NCBI RefSeq assembly: GCF_018388465.1
Contig: NZ_CP074404.1
Location: 3,720,001 to 3,784,000, forward strand
Length of the DNA: 64,000 bases
Source: Cellulomonas fengjieae
Lineage (GTDB): Bacteria; Actinomycetota; Actinomycetes; Actinomycetales; Cellulomonadaceae
Direction of reading: 5' to 3'
A program made the translations under genes and the position numbers. The notes below the pieces were generated by a model. The model had not been told where the DNA came from. It did not search any database and was given only the letters and a program-made list of their open reading frames with translations. Below, in pieces: positions 47,857-55,139 of the stretch; positions within the stretch are counted from its first letter, which is position 1; each line of letters opens with the position of its first letter.

Positions 47857-49110
47857 TCAGTACCCTCCGACATCGTGCACGCGAGTTTCGGTGAGGGCCG
47901 CCGCCCTGGCCATCAGCAGGTTCCGCTCGCGCTGCGTCGGCGCGAGAGCCGCGGCGCTCTCCAGCTCGTCGGCCGCCTCGTCGCCCCGACCGAGCCTGGC
48001 CAGCACGTCCGCCCGCACCGCGCCGAGCAGGTGGTAGCGCGCCAGCCGCGGGTCGTGCCGGACGGCGTCGATCGCCGCGAGCGCGGCCTGCGGCCCGTCG
48101 GCGTGCAGGATCGCGACCGCCCGGTTCACCTCGACCACGGGTGACCGGGTCAGCTGCGCGAGCGCGTCGTAGAGCGCCACGATCGCCTCCCAGTCCGTGT
48201 CGGCGAACGTCGGTGCCCGGCTGTGGCGCGCCGCGATGGCCGCCTGCAGCGTGTACGGACCCAGCGGCTTGCCCAGCGTCGTCGCGCGGTCCAGCGCCCG
48301 GAGACCGTGCTCGATCAGCGTGCTGTCCCAGCGCCTGCGGTCCTGGTCCTGCAGCAGCACGCCGTCGCCGCGGGCGTCGAAGCGCGACGCCTGCAGCTCC
48401 ATGAGCGCGACGAGCCCGTGCACCTCCGGCTCGCGCGGCAGGAGCCCCGCCAGCACGCGGCCCAGCCGCATCGCCTCGTCGGCGAGGTCGCGGCGCACCC
48501 ACGTCGGACCCGAGGTCGCGGCGTGCCCCTCGGTGAACACGAGGTAGATGACCTCGAGCACGGACCCCAGGCGTTCCGGCAGCGCGTCCGCCTGCGGCAC
48601 CTCGAACGGCACCTTCGCCTCGGCCAGCGTGCGCTTCGCCCGCGAGATCCGCTGCCCGACGGTCGGCGACGGGACCAGGTAAGCGCGGGCGATCTCCTCG
48701 GTGGTGAGCCCGCCGAAGAGCCGCAGCGTGAGCGCGATCCGCGACTCGCGCGGCAGCACCGGGTGGCAGGTGAGGAAGACCAGCGACAGGAGGTCGTCGC
48801 CGATGGGCTCGTCGACGATGCTGTCCGCCCCCGCCTCGTCGGCCGACCCGGACGCGAGCAGGGCGTACTTGGCGCCGCGGTTCTGCTCGCGCCGGACCAG
48901 GTCGATCGCGCGGTGCCGTGCGGTGACCATGAGCCACGCGCCCGGGACGTCCGGGACGCCGCTGACCGGCCACTGCTCGAGCGCCGCGACGAACGCGTCC
49001 TGCGCCAGCTCCTCGGCCAGGGCGACGTCCCGAACCAGGCGGGTCAGCGACGCGACGAGCCGCGGCGACTCGATCCGGAAGACGACCTCGACGGTGCGCC
49101 GCGCGTCAAC
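47857..49110 (-). CDS. ECF sigma factor, YCII-linked class, start codon uncertain
   Basis: About 417 residues: VEVVFRIESPRLVASLTRLVRDVALAEELAQDAFVAALEQW...AWLMVTARHRAIDLVRRE (region 2), LVFLTCHPVLPRESRIALTLRLFGGLTTEEIARAYLVPSPTVGQRISRAKRTL (region 4), then the long C-terminal TPR-like extension typical of this class. By homology the protein should begin at VDAR, but the codon there (49110-49108) is GTT, and no ATG, GTG or TTG lies in frame nearby. The YCII stop TGA overlaps this position (GTTGA), so coupled re-initiation at GTT or a sequence/assembly error is possible. Confidence 0.8.
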   Translation of the reverse strand, partial: VDARRTVEVVFRIESPRLVASLTRLVRDVALAEELAQDAFVAALEQWPVSGVPDVPGAWLMVTARHRAIDLVRREQNRGAKYALLASGSADEAGADSIVDEPIGDDLLSLVFLTCHPVLPRESRIALTLRLFGGLTTEEIARAYLVPSPTVGQRISRAKRTLAEAKVPFEVPQADALPERLGSVLEVIYLVFTEGHAATSGPTWVRRDLADEAMRLGRVLAGLLPREPEVHGLVALMELQASRFDARGDGVLLQDQDRRRWDSTLIEHGLRALDRATTLGKPLGPYTLQAAIAARHSRAPTFADTDWEAIVALYDALAQLTRSPVVEVNRAVAILHADGPQAALAAIDAVRHDPRLARYHLLGAVRADVLARLGRGDEAADELESAAALAPTQRERNLLMARAAALTETRVHDVGGY

Positions 49111-49537
49111 CGTGCCGCTCCTTGAGCCGGTCGAGCAGCGCCTGCTCCCGCTCGAGGGTCTCGGGCGAGACCATCGCGGCAAAGTCCTCCATCTCGAAGT
49201 ACGGACGGATCTCGAGCACCGAGCGCAACCCCTCGGTGGACGGGCAGCGCTTGGCCCACTCGACGGCCTCGTCGAGCGAGCTGACCTGCCAGATCCAGTA
49301 GCCGGCGATGATCTCCTTGGCCTCCGCGAAGGGGCCGTCCACCACCGAGACCTCACCGGTGGTCTCCCACACCACCTTGGCGCCGGCCCTGCTCGGCTGC
49401 AGCCCTTCGCCGGCGAGCATGATCCCGGCGTTCACCAGCTGCTCGTTGTAGGCGTTCATCTCGGCGAACATCTCGTCCGTGGGGGTGATCTTGTCCTCGT
49501 CGGCGCCGTCGCCCTTGATCATGACCAGGACCTTCAT
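49106..49537 (-). CDS. YCII-domain protein, partner of second ECF sigma factor
   Basis: A 143-residue YCII protein: KVLVMIKGDGADEDKITPTDEMFAEMNAYNEQLVNAGIMLAGEGLQPSRAG, the signature SVVDGPFAEAKEIIAGYWIWQVSSLDEAVEWAKRCP and RSVLEIRPYFEMEDF. It is the second YCII-sigma pair within 5 kb, on the opposite strand from the first. ATG 49537 has AAGGAGAGCACC directly upstream. The downstream sigma gene overlaps its stop. Confidence 0.87.
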   Translation of the reverse strand: MKVLVMIKGDGADEDKITPTDEMFAEMNAYNEQLVNAGIMLAGEGLQPSRAGAKVVWETTGEVSVVDGPFAEAKEIIAGYWIWQVSSLDEAVEWAKRCPSTEGLRSVLEIRPYFEMEDFAAMVSPETLEREQALLDRLKERHG

Positions 49538-49660
49538 GGTGCTCTCCTTCGTTGGGTGGTTCGAGCCTTCACCTGTGTCGTCGAACGGGCAACGACGGCT
49601 TCGACAGCGGGTCGCGACGAATCGCGGGGATCTGTGCGGCACCGGTGGGACGCTGGACCC

Positions 49661-50086
49661 ATGAAGCTCTTCGCGCGTCGAGGCGCGGTCCTGGCGGACG
49701 TGGGCGACGGCTTCGTCGCGGGCGAGGCCGTCGCGCTCCAGGCCGCGTTCACGGGAGCGCTGACCGCGGCCGAGCGCAGCTCGGCAGAACCCGTACGGGT
49801 CGACCTCACGCTCGAGACCGAGCACGGCGGCCGCGCCCTGGTGGTGTGCCGCAACCACGTCGTGGGGTTCGTGCCGCCGTCGTGGGACCAGGCCGTGCGG
49901 GCGCAGGTGGCCGCTGCCGGTCGGGCGCGCCTCGCGACCACGGGCCAGGTGTACCGCGCCGAGGAGGGGTGGCGGCTGTGGGTCGGGCCGCCCCACGCGG
50001 GCGACTTCCCCGGACCGGAGCCCGGCGCCGACACCCTGCGCGCCCCGCAGCGCCGGATCCTCGGGATCGCGCTCCCCGACGCCTAG
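49661..50086 (+). CDS. Unknown soluble protein, beta-rich
   Basis: A 141-residue protein, MKLFARRGAVLADVGDGFVAGEAVALQAAFTGALTAAERS and then RVDLTLETEHGGRALVVCRNHVVGFVPPSWDQAVRAQV. The part RALVVCRNHVVGFVP with GQVYRAEEGWRLWVGP suggests a small beta-barrel, HIRAN-like, but this is weak. No membrane segment. It is divergent from the YCII-sigma-MFS operon. Function unknown. Confidence 0.65.
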   Translation: MKLFARRGAVLADVGDGFVAGEAVALQAAFTGALTAAERSSAEPVRVDLTLETEHGGRALVVCRNHVVGFVPPSWDQAVRAQVAAAGRARLATTGQVYRAEEGWRLWVGPPHAGDFPGPEPGADTLRAPQRRILGIALPDA

Positions 50087-50096
50087 GCCTACGTTA

Positions 50097-50116
50097 GGTG
50101 GACTGGTTCGTCTACC
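50097..50116. promoter_or_regulatory. Candidate TetR operator
   Basis: GGTGGAC (50097-50103) and GTCTACC (50110-50116) form an inverted repeat with one mismatch around a 6-base spacer TGGTTC. It lies directly in front of the ribosome site of the DoxX-tetR operon and is the probable autoregulatory site of that TetR. Confidence 0.55.
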
Positions 50117-50128
50117 AAGGAGGCCCCG

Positions 50129-50164
50129 GTGCGCCTGACCACCACCACGGACGCCGCAGCATGA
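50129..50164 (+). CDS. Possible 11-codon leader peptide (V-R-L-T-T-T-T-D-A-A-A)
   Basis: GTG 50129 follows an excellent AAGGAGG (50117-50123) by 5 bases. The frame holds four successive threonine codons and ends in TGA (50162-50164), which overlaps the DoxX ATG 50161 (ATGA). The DoxX gene has no ribosome site of its own, so translation of the leader could drive it by coupling. It is short and could be chance. Confidence 0.45.
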   Translation: MRLTTTTDAAA

Positions 50165-50673
50165 ACGCCGCGCGGACCGCTCGCGCACTCGTCACGGTGC
50201 TCCGGGGCGACGTCGTCGCGGCACCGCCCACCCGGCGCAGCGGTGTGCTGCGGACCGTCGGGCGCCTCTGGCTCGGCGCCACCCTCGCGCTCGCGGGGAC
50301 CTCTCACCTGACGGTCGCGCGCGAGGAGTTCCAGGCACAGGTGCCGACGTGGTTCCCGGCCGACCCGGACGCCGTCGTGGTCGTGTCCGGCGTCATGGAG
50401 ATCGCGCTGGGTGCCGCGCTGCTCGCTGCGCCCGGTCGGCGGCGGGCGGCCGTCGGGTGGGTCGTCGCCGGCTTCTTCGTGGCGATCTTCCCCGGCAACA
50501 TCTCGCAGCTGGTCACGCGGACCGACGCCTTCGGGCTCGAGTCGGACACGGCGCGGGCCGTCCGCCTGCTCGGGCAGCCGCTGCTGGTGCTCTGGGCCCT
50601 GTGGTCCACCGGCGCCTGGCGCTCGCTCCGTTCCGCGCTGGCGGCGGACCCCGTCGTCGCCCTCGAGCGATGA
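50161..50673 (+). CDS. DoxX-family membrane protein
   Basis: A 170-residue protein with four hydrophobic helices. The DoxX core is VLRTVGRLWLGATLALAGTSHLTVAREEFQAQVPTWFPADPDAVVVVSGVMEIALGAALLAAPGRRRAAVGWVVAGFFVAIFPGNISQLV. Family members occur in redox or detoxifying membrane complexes; the function here is unknown. The ATG 50161 overlaps the leader stop, and the stop overlaps the tetR ATG (ATGA). A start at GTG 50098 would run through the ribosome site and is unlikely. Confidence 0.82.
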   Translation: MNAARTARALVTVLRGDVVAAPPTRRSGVLRTVGRLWLGATLALAGTSHLTVAREEFQAQVPTWFPADPDAVVVVSGVMEIALGAALLAAPGRRRAAVGWVVAGFFVAIFPGNISQLVTRTDAFGLESDTARAVRLLGQPLLVLWALWSTGAWRSLRSALAADPVVALER

Positions 50674-51278
50674 CGGTCGAGCTGAGCGCTCCCGTGATCG
50701 GGCGGCCGACCCGCGACGGGGGGCAGTCCGAGGTCGCGCGCCGGATCCTGGCCGCGGCCGCGCCGCGGTTCTACCTGGAGGGGATCCGCGCGGTCAGCGC
50801 CGACGCCGTCATGGCCGACGCCGGCGTCACCAAGGTGACCTTCTACCGCCACTTCCCGACGAAGGACCGCCTCGTCGAGGCCTACCTGGAGACGGTCGCC
50901 GCGGCCGAGCGGCAGGCAGTCACCCTATGGCGCACCGAGCACCCGGACGATCCGCGGTCGGTCCTGGCGGCCTACGCGGCCCAGCTCGAGGCGCAGCTGT
51001 GCGGCGACGGCTTCCGCGGGTGCCCGTTCCTCAACGCCGCCGCCGAATACCCCGAGGTCACCCACCCCGTCCGCGCGGTCGCCGAGCGGCACCGCGAGTG
51101 GCTCCGGGGCGTGGCCGAGGAGCTGGCGGCCGACCTGGGCGTCGCGGACCCGCACTCCGTCGCGGCGCAGCTGGTCCTGCTGCGGGACGGCGCGATGTCC
51201 ACCGGCGTCGGGGTCGAGCCCGCGGAGGTCGGCCAGGCGCTGCGGCGCGCAGGCCTGGCCGTCCTCCACGCGGCCTGA
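50670..51278 (+). CDS. TetR-family transcriptional regulator
   Basis: A 202-residue TetR repressor. The N-terminal helix-turn-helix is SEVARRILAAAAPRFYLEGIRAVSADAVMADAGVTKVTFYRHFPTKDRLVEAYLETV, the standard form. The C-terminal part (residues about 85-200) contains GFRGCPFLNAAAEYPEVTHPVRAVAERHREWLRGVAEELAADLG, matching the YxaF/LmrA branch that often responds to antimicrobials or flavonoids. ATG 50670 overlaps the DoxX stop. Probably represses its operon through the inverted repeat at 50097-50116. Confidence 0.9.
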   Translation: MTVELSAPVIGRPTRDGGQSEVARRILAAAAPRFYLEGIRAVSADAVMADAGVTKVTFYRHFPTKDRLVEAYLETVAAAERQAVTLWRTEHPDDPRSVLAAYAAQLEAQLCGDGFRGCPFLNAAAEYPEVTHPVRAVAERHREWLRGVAEELAADLGVADPHSVAAQLVLLRDGAMSTGVGVEPAEVGQALRRAGLAVLHAA

Positions 51279-51298
51279 GAGCACTCGCCCGAGAACAC

Positions 51299-53188
51299 TC
51301 AGGGGACGGGCCACTCCAGGACCGTGCTCGGGCCCGCGAAGGTCGGCGTCACGGGGTCACCCGTGTCGTTGACCACGTGGTCGATCGTGCCCGCGGCGTT
51401 CAGCGACACGGTCAGCACGTTGTGCAGCCGCACGCCCGGCGTGACCGGCACCTCGTACGCCCGGGTGGCGTGCAGGGTCGGGTTCACGTTGGTGTAGATG
51501 TACGCGCCCATGCCCCAGGCCTCGTGCACCTTGACCTTGTCGCCGACCTTGTAGGCGGCCCAGCCGTTGACGCCGTCGTGCTGCCAGGACGCCTGGTCCG
51601 GCGGGTCGTACGGCAGCTCGTTCTGGAACATGACCGTCCTGCCCCGCTCGCCGTTCCAGATGACGTTGTACTTCTGGTAGTGCTCGGCGAACAGGCCGGT
51701 GGCCGTGACGTCGTTGCCGTTGACCAGCACGCCCGTCTCGGCGGTGTTCAGGTCCCAGCCGACGCCCGTGCCGTGGTCGGCCCGCCACGCCCACGTGTGG
51801 TCGATGAGCGTCTGGTTGGTGTTGACCACCAGGCTCTGGGTCGCCTTGCCGACGGCCTCGCCACCGATCCGGAAGAAGACGTCCTGCACCGCCGTGGGGT
51901 TGTCGGCGCTGCTCAGGAGCGGCCTCTTCAGCCGGGCGTCGAGCGACGACACCTTGGTGCCCAGCTGCAGCAGCGCCGGAGAGTTGACCGGGCCCGCGTC
52001 GAACATGATCCCGGCGATGTCGATGCCCGGGACGTCGAACGTCTGCATGGCCACGACGCCGTTGTCCGGGATGATCGTCGCGAGGCCCAGCCCGAGCACG
52101 ACCTGGTTCGGCCACGGCACGGTGAGCGTCCGGTTGACGTGGTAGACGCCCGGCGTGAACAGCACGTTCTTGCCCAGCGCCAGGGCGCCGTTGATCTTCG
52201 CGGCGCTGTCCCCCGGCTTGGCGACGAAGAACCTGCTCAGCGGGATCGACCTGCCGGGCGTGCTGCCCGCGGCCCAGGTGGCGCCCGCGGAGTTCTTCTG
52301 CGCCGACGGGACGAAGACGCTGTACCGGCCGGCGTCGTCGACGTAGAGGTACGGCTTCTCCTTGGAGACCGGCGTGGTGTCCAGCGTCGTGTACTTGGGC
52401 TCGCCAACCACGGGACTGAAGTCGGTGGCCGGGGCGCCCTGGACGCCCGCGAACACCTGGTTCCAGACGCTGTTGCTCCAGCCGCCCACCGAGCCGTTGC
52501 GCACCAGGAACTGCTGCTGGCTGCCGCTGGTCACGAACGGCAGCGTCGAGTCCGCGATGAAGCCGCCCGACGCGTACTGCGGCCCGGCGGTGCAGTAGTC
52601 CATGAGGCTGAGGTTGGCGCCGGTGACGTTCACCCGCCGCATCGGGGCCGCCTGGGAGACCGCCCAGAAGTTGGCGGAGCTGCGGCAGCCGTCGGCGTCC
52701 CCGGGTGCGTACTGGATGGTCAGGTTGGACAGCGAGCGCCAGAAGTTGACCAGCGCGATGCAGTTGGGGTCGGCGCCCTCCGGGACCGGCAGGCACTGGT
52801 TGTAGACCTCGATCGCGCCGTTGATGACCACGTCGCCCGGATCCTGGCCGAGGCCCGCGACCTCCGTGAAGTAGCCCACCTCGAAGCGCAGCGGCTGCGC
52901 CGGGGTTCCGTACGTGCCCGGCTTGAACAGCAGCGCGTACCGGTCCTCGCCGAAGTGCGCCGGCACCTGCTGGGTCGCGATGGCGTCGACCGTCGCCTGG
53001 ATCTGCTCGATCGGCTGGCTGGGGTCGAACACGATCGTGTTCGGGCCGAGGTCGACGGCCGCCGCCTGGGCGGGACCCGCCTGGGCCGGCGCCGCGACCA
53101 GGGGGACCAGCGCCACGGTCAGCGCGGCGGCGAGCACCGTCGCCGTCCGCCTGCGCCGGTGGGTGGAGCGGTGTCTACGAGGGAGCAC
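51299..53188 (-). CDS. Secreted right-handed beta-helix protein (GH55/pectate-lyase-like, often misnamed adenylyl cyclase)
   Basis: A 629-residue exported protein. The signal peptide runs RRTATVLAAALTVALVPLVAAPAQA. Mature domains show parallel beta-helix strands: GPNTIVFDPSQPIEQIQATVDAIA, LLFKPGTYGTPAQPLRFEVGYFTEVAGLGQDPGDVVINGAIEVYNQC, NFWAVSQAAPMRRVNVTGANLSLMDYCTAGPQYASGG and KNVLFTPGVYHVNRTLTVPWPNQVVLGLGLATI. Actinobacterial homologues carry misleading labels (adenylyl cyclase, factor 5/8). A polysaccharide-acting role is inferred from the fold. GTG 53188 is chosen for signal-peptide placement. Confidence 0.82.
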   Translation of the reverse strand: MLPRRHRSTHRRRRTATVLAAALTVALVPLVAAPAQAGPAQAAAVDLGPNTIVFDPSQPIEQIQATVDAIATQQVPAHFGEDRYALLFKPGTYGTPAQPLRFEVGYFTEVAGLGQDPGDVVINGAIEVYNQCLPVPEGADPNCIALVNFWRSLSNLTIQYAPGDADGCRSSANFWAVSQAAPMRRVNVTGANLSLMDYCTAGPQYASGGFIADSTLPFVTSGSQQQFLVRNGSVGGWSNSVWNQVFAGVQGAPATDFSPVVGEPKYTTLDTTPVSKEKPYLYVDDAGRYSVFVPSAQKNSAGATWAAGSTPGRSIPLSRFFVAKPGDSAAKINGALALGKNVLFTPGVYHVNRTLTVPWPNQVVLGLGLATIIPDNGVVAMQTFDVPGIDIAGIMFDAGPVNSPALLQLGTKVSSLDARLKRPLLSSADNPTAVQDVFFRIGGEAVGKATQSLVVNTNQTLIDHTWAWRADHGTGVGWDLNTAETGVLVNGNDVTATGLFAEHYQKYNVIWNGERGRTVMFQNELPYDPPDQASWQHDGVNGWAAYKVGDKVKVHEAWGMGAYIYTNVNPTLHATRAYEVPVTPGVRLHNVLTVSLNAAGTIDHVVNDTGDPVTPTFAGPSTVLEWPVP

Positions 53189-53295
53189 GGGGTGGGACCT
53201 TTCTCCGCACAGGGCACGTCGCAAGACGGGTCCCCGCGCGCGAGGAGGCACCGTCGTTGGCGCCGGAACCGGACAAGTGTCGTCGGCCACGACAA

Positions 53296-53324
53296 AACGT
53301 ACTCAGCCGTTGGCACGTGTCAAC
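53296..53324 (-). promoter_or_regulatory. Promoter and palindromic operator of the secreted beta-helix gene
   Basis: On the minus strand TTGACA (53323-53318), 16 bases, TACGTT (53301-53296) is a near-consensus promoter, rare in this GC-rich window. GTTGGCACGTGTCAAC at 53309-53324 is a 16-bp palindrome with one mismatched pair and covers the -35 box, placing a dimeric repressor (LacI-type half-sites are similar) in a position to block transcription. Confidence 0.6.
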
Positions 53325-53339
53325 AGCGGTCTGCCGACC

Positions 53340-53846
53340 TCAGTCTCCGGGTGTGCCCGCCTGCGCGAGCCGGGTGATCCACGACGGCGTCGCCGCGCCC
53401 CTGCCGCGGTCGGTCGCCACGCGCAGCCGCGCCGCGGCCACCTCGGAGCGCGTGACCGTGACCACCGCGCGCGCGCTCGACGGGCGCACCGGGGCCGGGT
53501 CGGCGGCCGGCACGAAGTCGACATCGTCGACCGTCGCGCGGTCCTGGACGGCGTCCAGCACGTCGATCGACAGCCCTGCCAGGAAGGCGTCGTCGTCGGG
53601 ACCGGCCAGGGGGGAGGACGCGAGCAGCGCCAGCGCGTCGAACCCGACCGAGCGCCTGGCCTCGTCCGACTGGAACGTCAGGTCCACCGCCCACTGCACG
53701 CGGGCCCACCACTGCGCCCGGGCGTCCGCCGCGCTGCGCTGCCGCACCGTCAGGATGCCGACGGTCAGCGCACCGATGGCGCCCAGCGCCGCCGCCAGCG
53801 GTCCGAGCGTGGCCACCACGATGTACCAGGGCTCGTCCATGGGCAT
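53340..53846 (-). CDS. Unknown protein with one N-terminal membrane helix
   Basis: A 168-residue protein. One hydrophobic segment at about residues 8-33 (YIVVATLGPLAAALGAIGALTVGILTV) anchors a soluble domain of acidic and basic stretches (RQRSAADARAQWWARVQWAVDLTFQSDEARRSVGFDALALLASSPLAGPDDDAFLAGLSIDVLDAV). This is the common actinobacterial layout of small bitopic proteins; no family recognised. Start is ATG 53846 or 53840 (both in frame). Confidence 0.65.
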   Translation of the reverse strand: MPMDEPWYIVVATLGPLAAALGAIGALTVGILTVRQRSAADARAQWWARVQWAVDLTFQSDEARRSVGFDALALLASSPLAGPDDDAFLAGLSIDVLDAVQDRATVDDVDFVPAADPAPVRPSSARAVVTVTRSEVAAARLRVATDRGRGAATPSWITRLAQAGTPGD

Positions 53847-53972
53847 CCTTCCGTCGGCACCGCTGGTGAGCGTAGCGGGACGGACCCACGGTCCCTGAGA
53901 ACCGGCTGTGACCCCGGGGCGCCGGGGAGGTGCGCCGTCCTAGCGTGGGGCGCGACGACAGGGGGCCGGCCG

Positions 53973-54548
53973 ATGAGCATCGCCACGAGCTGGGGTGTGA
54001 CCGCGGCCGAGCGGGACCGCGCCTACCCGTGCGACGACCTGCCGCGCGAGCCGGGGTACCGGTTGCTGCGCGGCGTCGACGTCGCCGCCCCGCCCGACGT
54101 CGTCTACCGATGGGTGTCCCAGCTGCGCGCCGCGCCCTACAGCTACGACTGGATCGACAACGGGGGCCGACGCAGCCCGCGCCGGCCGCTGCCCTGGTGC
54201 TGGGACCTGCAGGTCGGGCAGGTGGTCGCCAAGGTCTTCACGATCGCGTCGTTCGTCCCCGACGAGCACCTGACGCTCCGCGTGGCACCGGGGGTCGGGA
54301 CGCGAGCGTTCGGCGACATCGCGCTCAGCTACGTCGTCGTCCCCGTCGGGCCCACGCGCAGCCGGCTCCTGGGCGTGGTCCGCGGCGGCGCTCCGGCCGG
54401 GCGACCCCTGGCCAGGCGATTCCTGACCGCGCGCGACCGGCTGCTGGCCTGGGGCGACCTGGTGATGATGCGCAAGCAGCTGCGCACCTTCGCGGCGCTC
54501 GCCGAGGCCGAGCACGCCCGCCGCGCAGACGCTCAGTCCAGCCGGTAG
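53973..54548 (+). CDS. SRPBCC-like protein
   Basis: A 191-residue protein with a START-like pattern: RLLRGVDVAAPPDVVYRWVSQLRAAPYSYDWIDNGGRRSPR, LQVGQVVAKVFTIASFVPDEHLTLRVAP, LSYVVVPVGPTRSRLLGVVRG, then a helical end. Likely binds or transports a hydrophobic ligand; specific role unknown. Its last codons read into a short tandem duplication (54527-54562) shared with the convergent DUF3224 gene. Confidence 0.72.
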   Translation: MSIATSWGVTAAERDRAYPCDDLPREPGYRLLRGVDVAAPPDVVYRWVSQLRAAPYSYDWIDNGGRRSPRRPLPWCWDLQVGQVVAKVFTIASFVPDEHLTLRVAPGVGTRAFGDIALSYVVVPVGPTRSRLLGVVRGGAPAGRPLARRFLTARDRLLAWGDLVMMRKQLRTFAALAEAEHARRADAQSSR

Positions 54549-54562
54549 ACGCTCAGTCCAGC
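54527..54562. repeat. 16-bp tandem duplication at 3' end of DUF3224 gene
   Basis: AGACGCTCAGTCCAGC occurs at 54527-54542 and 54547-54562 (period 20). The second copy contains the stop (TCA at 54553-54555, read TGA on the minus strand) of the DUF3224 gene; the first is its downstream duplicate and now encodes the end of the convergent SRPBCC-like protein. Confidence 0.7.
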
Positions 54563-54963
54563 GTGTAGTCGAGCCGCAGCCGATGCGTTCCGTCGGCGTC
54601 GATCACGATCGCGCCGCCCCCGGAGATGCCCGCCAGCTCCCCCGTGCCGCTCGACCGCGCGATCACCAGGTGCTCGTCGTAACGGTCCGCGCCGTGCGTC
54701 GACGCGGAGTGCGCGTAGTTGAAGGTGCCGCTGCGCCCGTCGATGCTGCCCTCGAACGACTCCATCGCCACGTAGGTGCCGACACCGCGCTCCGCGTCGT
54801 AGGCCGACGTGAACAGCGTCGTCGACCGACCCTCGATCCCGCCGACGTACTCCTTGACCATCGTCGCCAGGCCCACCGCCAGCGCCGTGCGGACCGGTTC
54901 CACGTCCTCGGCAATCGGCACACCGGTGAACCCGCTGACGGTGAATGTCCCCTCGGTAACCAT
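54553..54963 (-). CDS. DUF3224 protein
   Basis: A 136-residue beta-barrel (allene-oxide-cyclase-like) protein: TEGTFTVSGFTGVPIAEDVEPVRTALAVGLATMVKEYVGGIEGRSTTLFTSAYDAERGVGTYVAMESFEGSIDGRSGTFNYAHSAS, then ELAGISGGGAIVIDADGTHRLRLDYTLD. This is the DUF3224 family, whose function is not known. Located between two short duplications. Possibly co-transcribed with nothing; the next gene on this strand is 157 bases away. Confidence 0.8.
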   Translation of the reverse strand: MVTEGTFTVSGFTGVPIAEDVEPVRTALAVGLATMVKEYVGGIEGRSTTLFTSAYDAERGVGTYVAMESFEGSIDGRSGTFNYAHSASTHGADRYDEHLVIARSSGTGELAGISGGGAIVIDADGTHRLRLDYTLD

Positions 54964-55016
54964 CCCTGAACGCTAGCGACGAGCACCGACACGGCCCAGG
55001 CGAGAACCGGCACGGC

Positions 55017-55139
55017 TCAGAAGGGTGGGTCGCCGACGTCGGGTCGCCCCGAGGAGGTCGCCGCCGGGCGCCCGCGACACTCGGGCACCCGGACGTCGAA
55101 AGGGTGGGTGCACCCGACCGTCAGAAGGGTGGGTCGCCG
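55017..55139. repeat. 19-bp duplication flanking the 3' end of the HNH gene
   Basis: TCAGAAGGGTGGGTCGCCG is present at 55017-55035 and 55121-55139, 104 bases apart; AAGGGTGGGT recurs a third time at 55100-55109. The 55121 copy holds the stop and last codons (GDPPF) of the HNH protein. The intervening DNA has no gene I can support. Confidence 0.7.

Noticed and set aside
49107..49109. TTG as start of the second YCII-linked sigma factor
   Set aside because: It is in the wrong frame relative to the conserved sigma-factor sequence (gives LTRGAPSRS).
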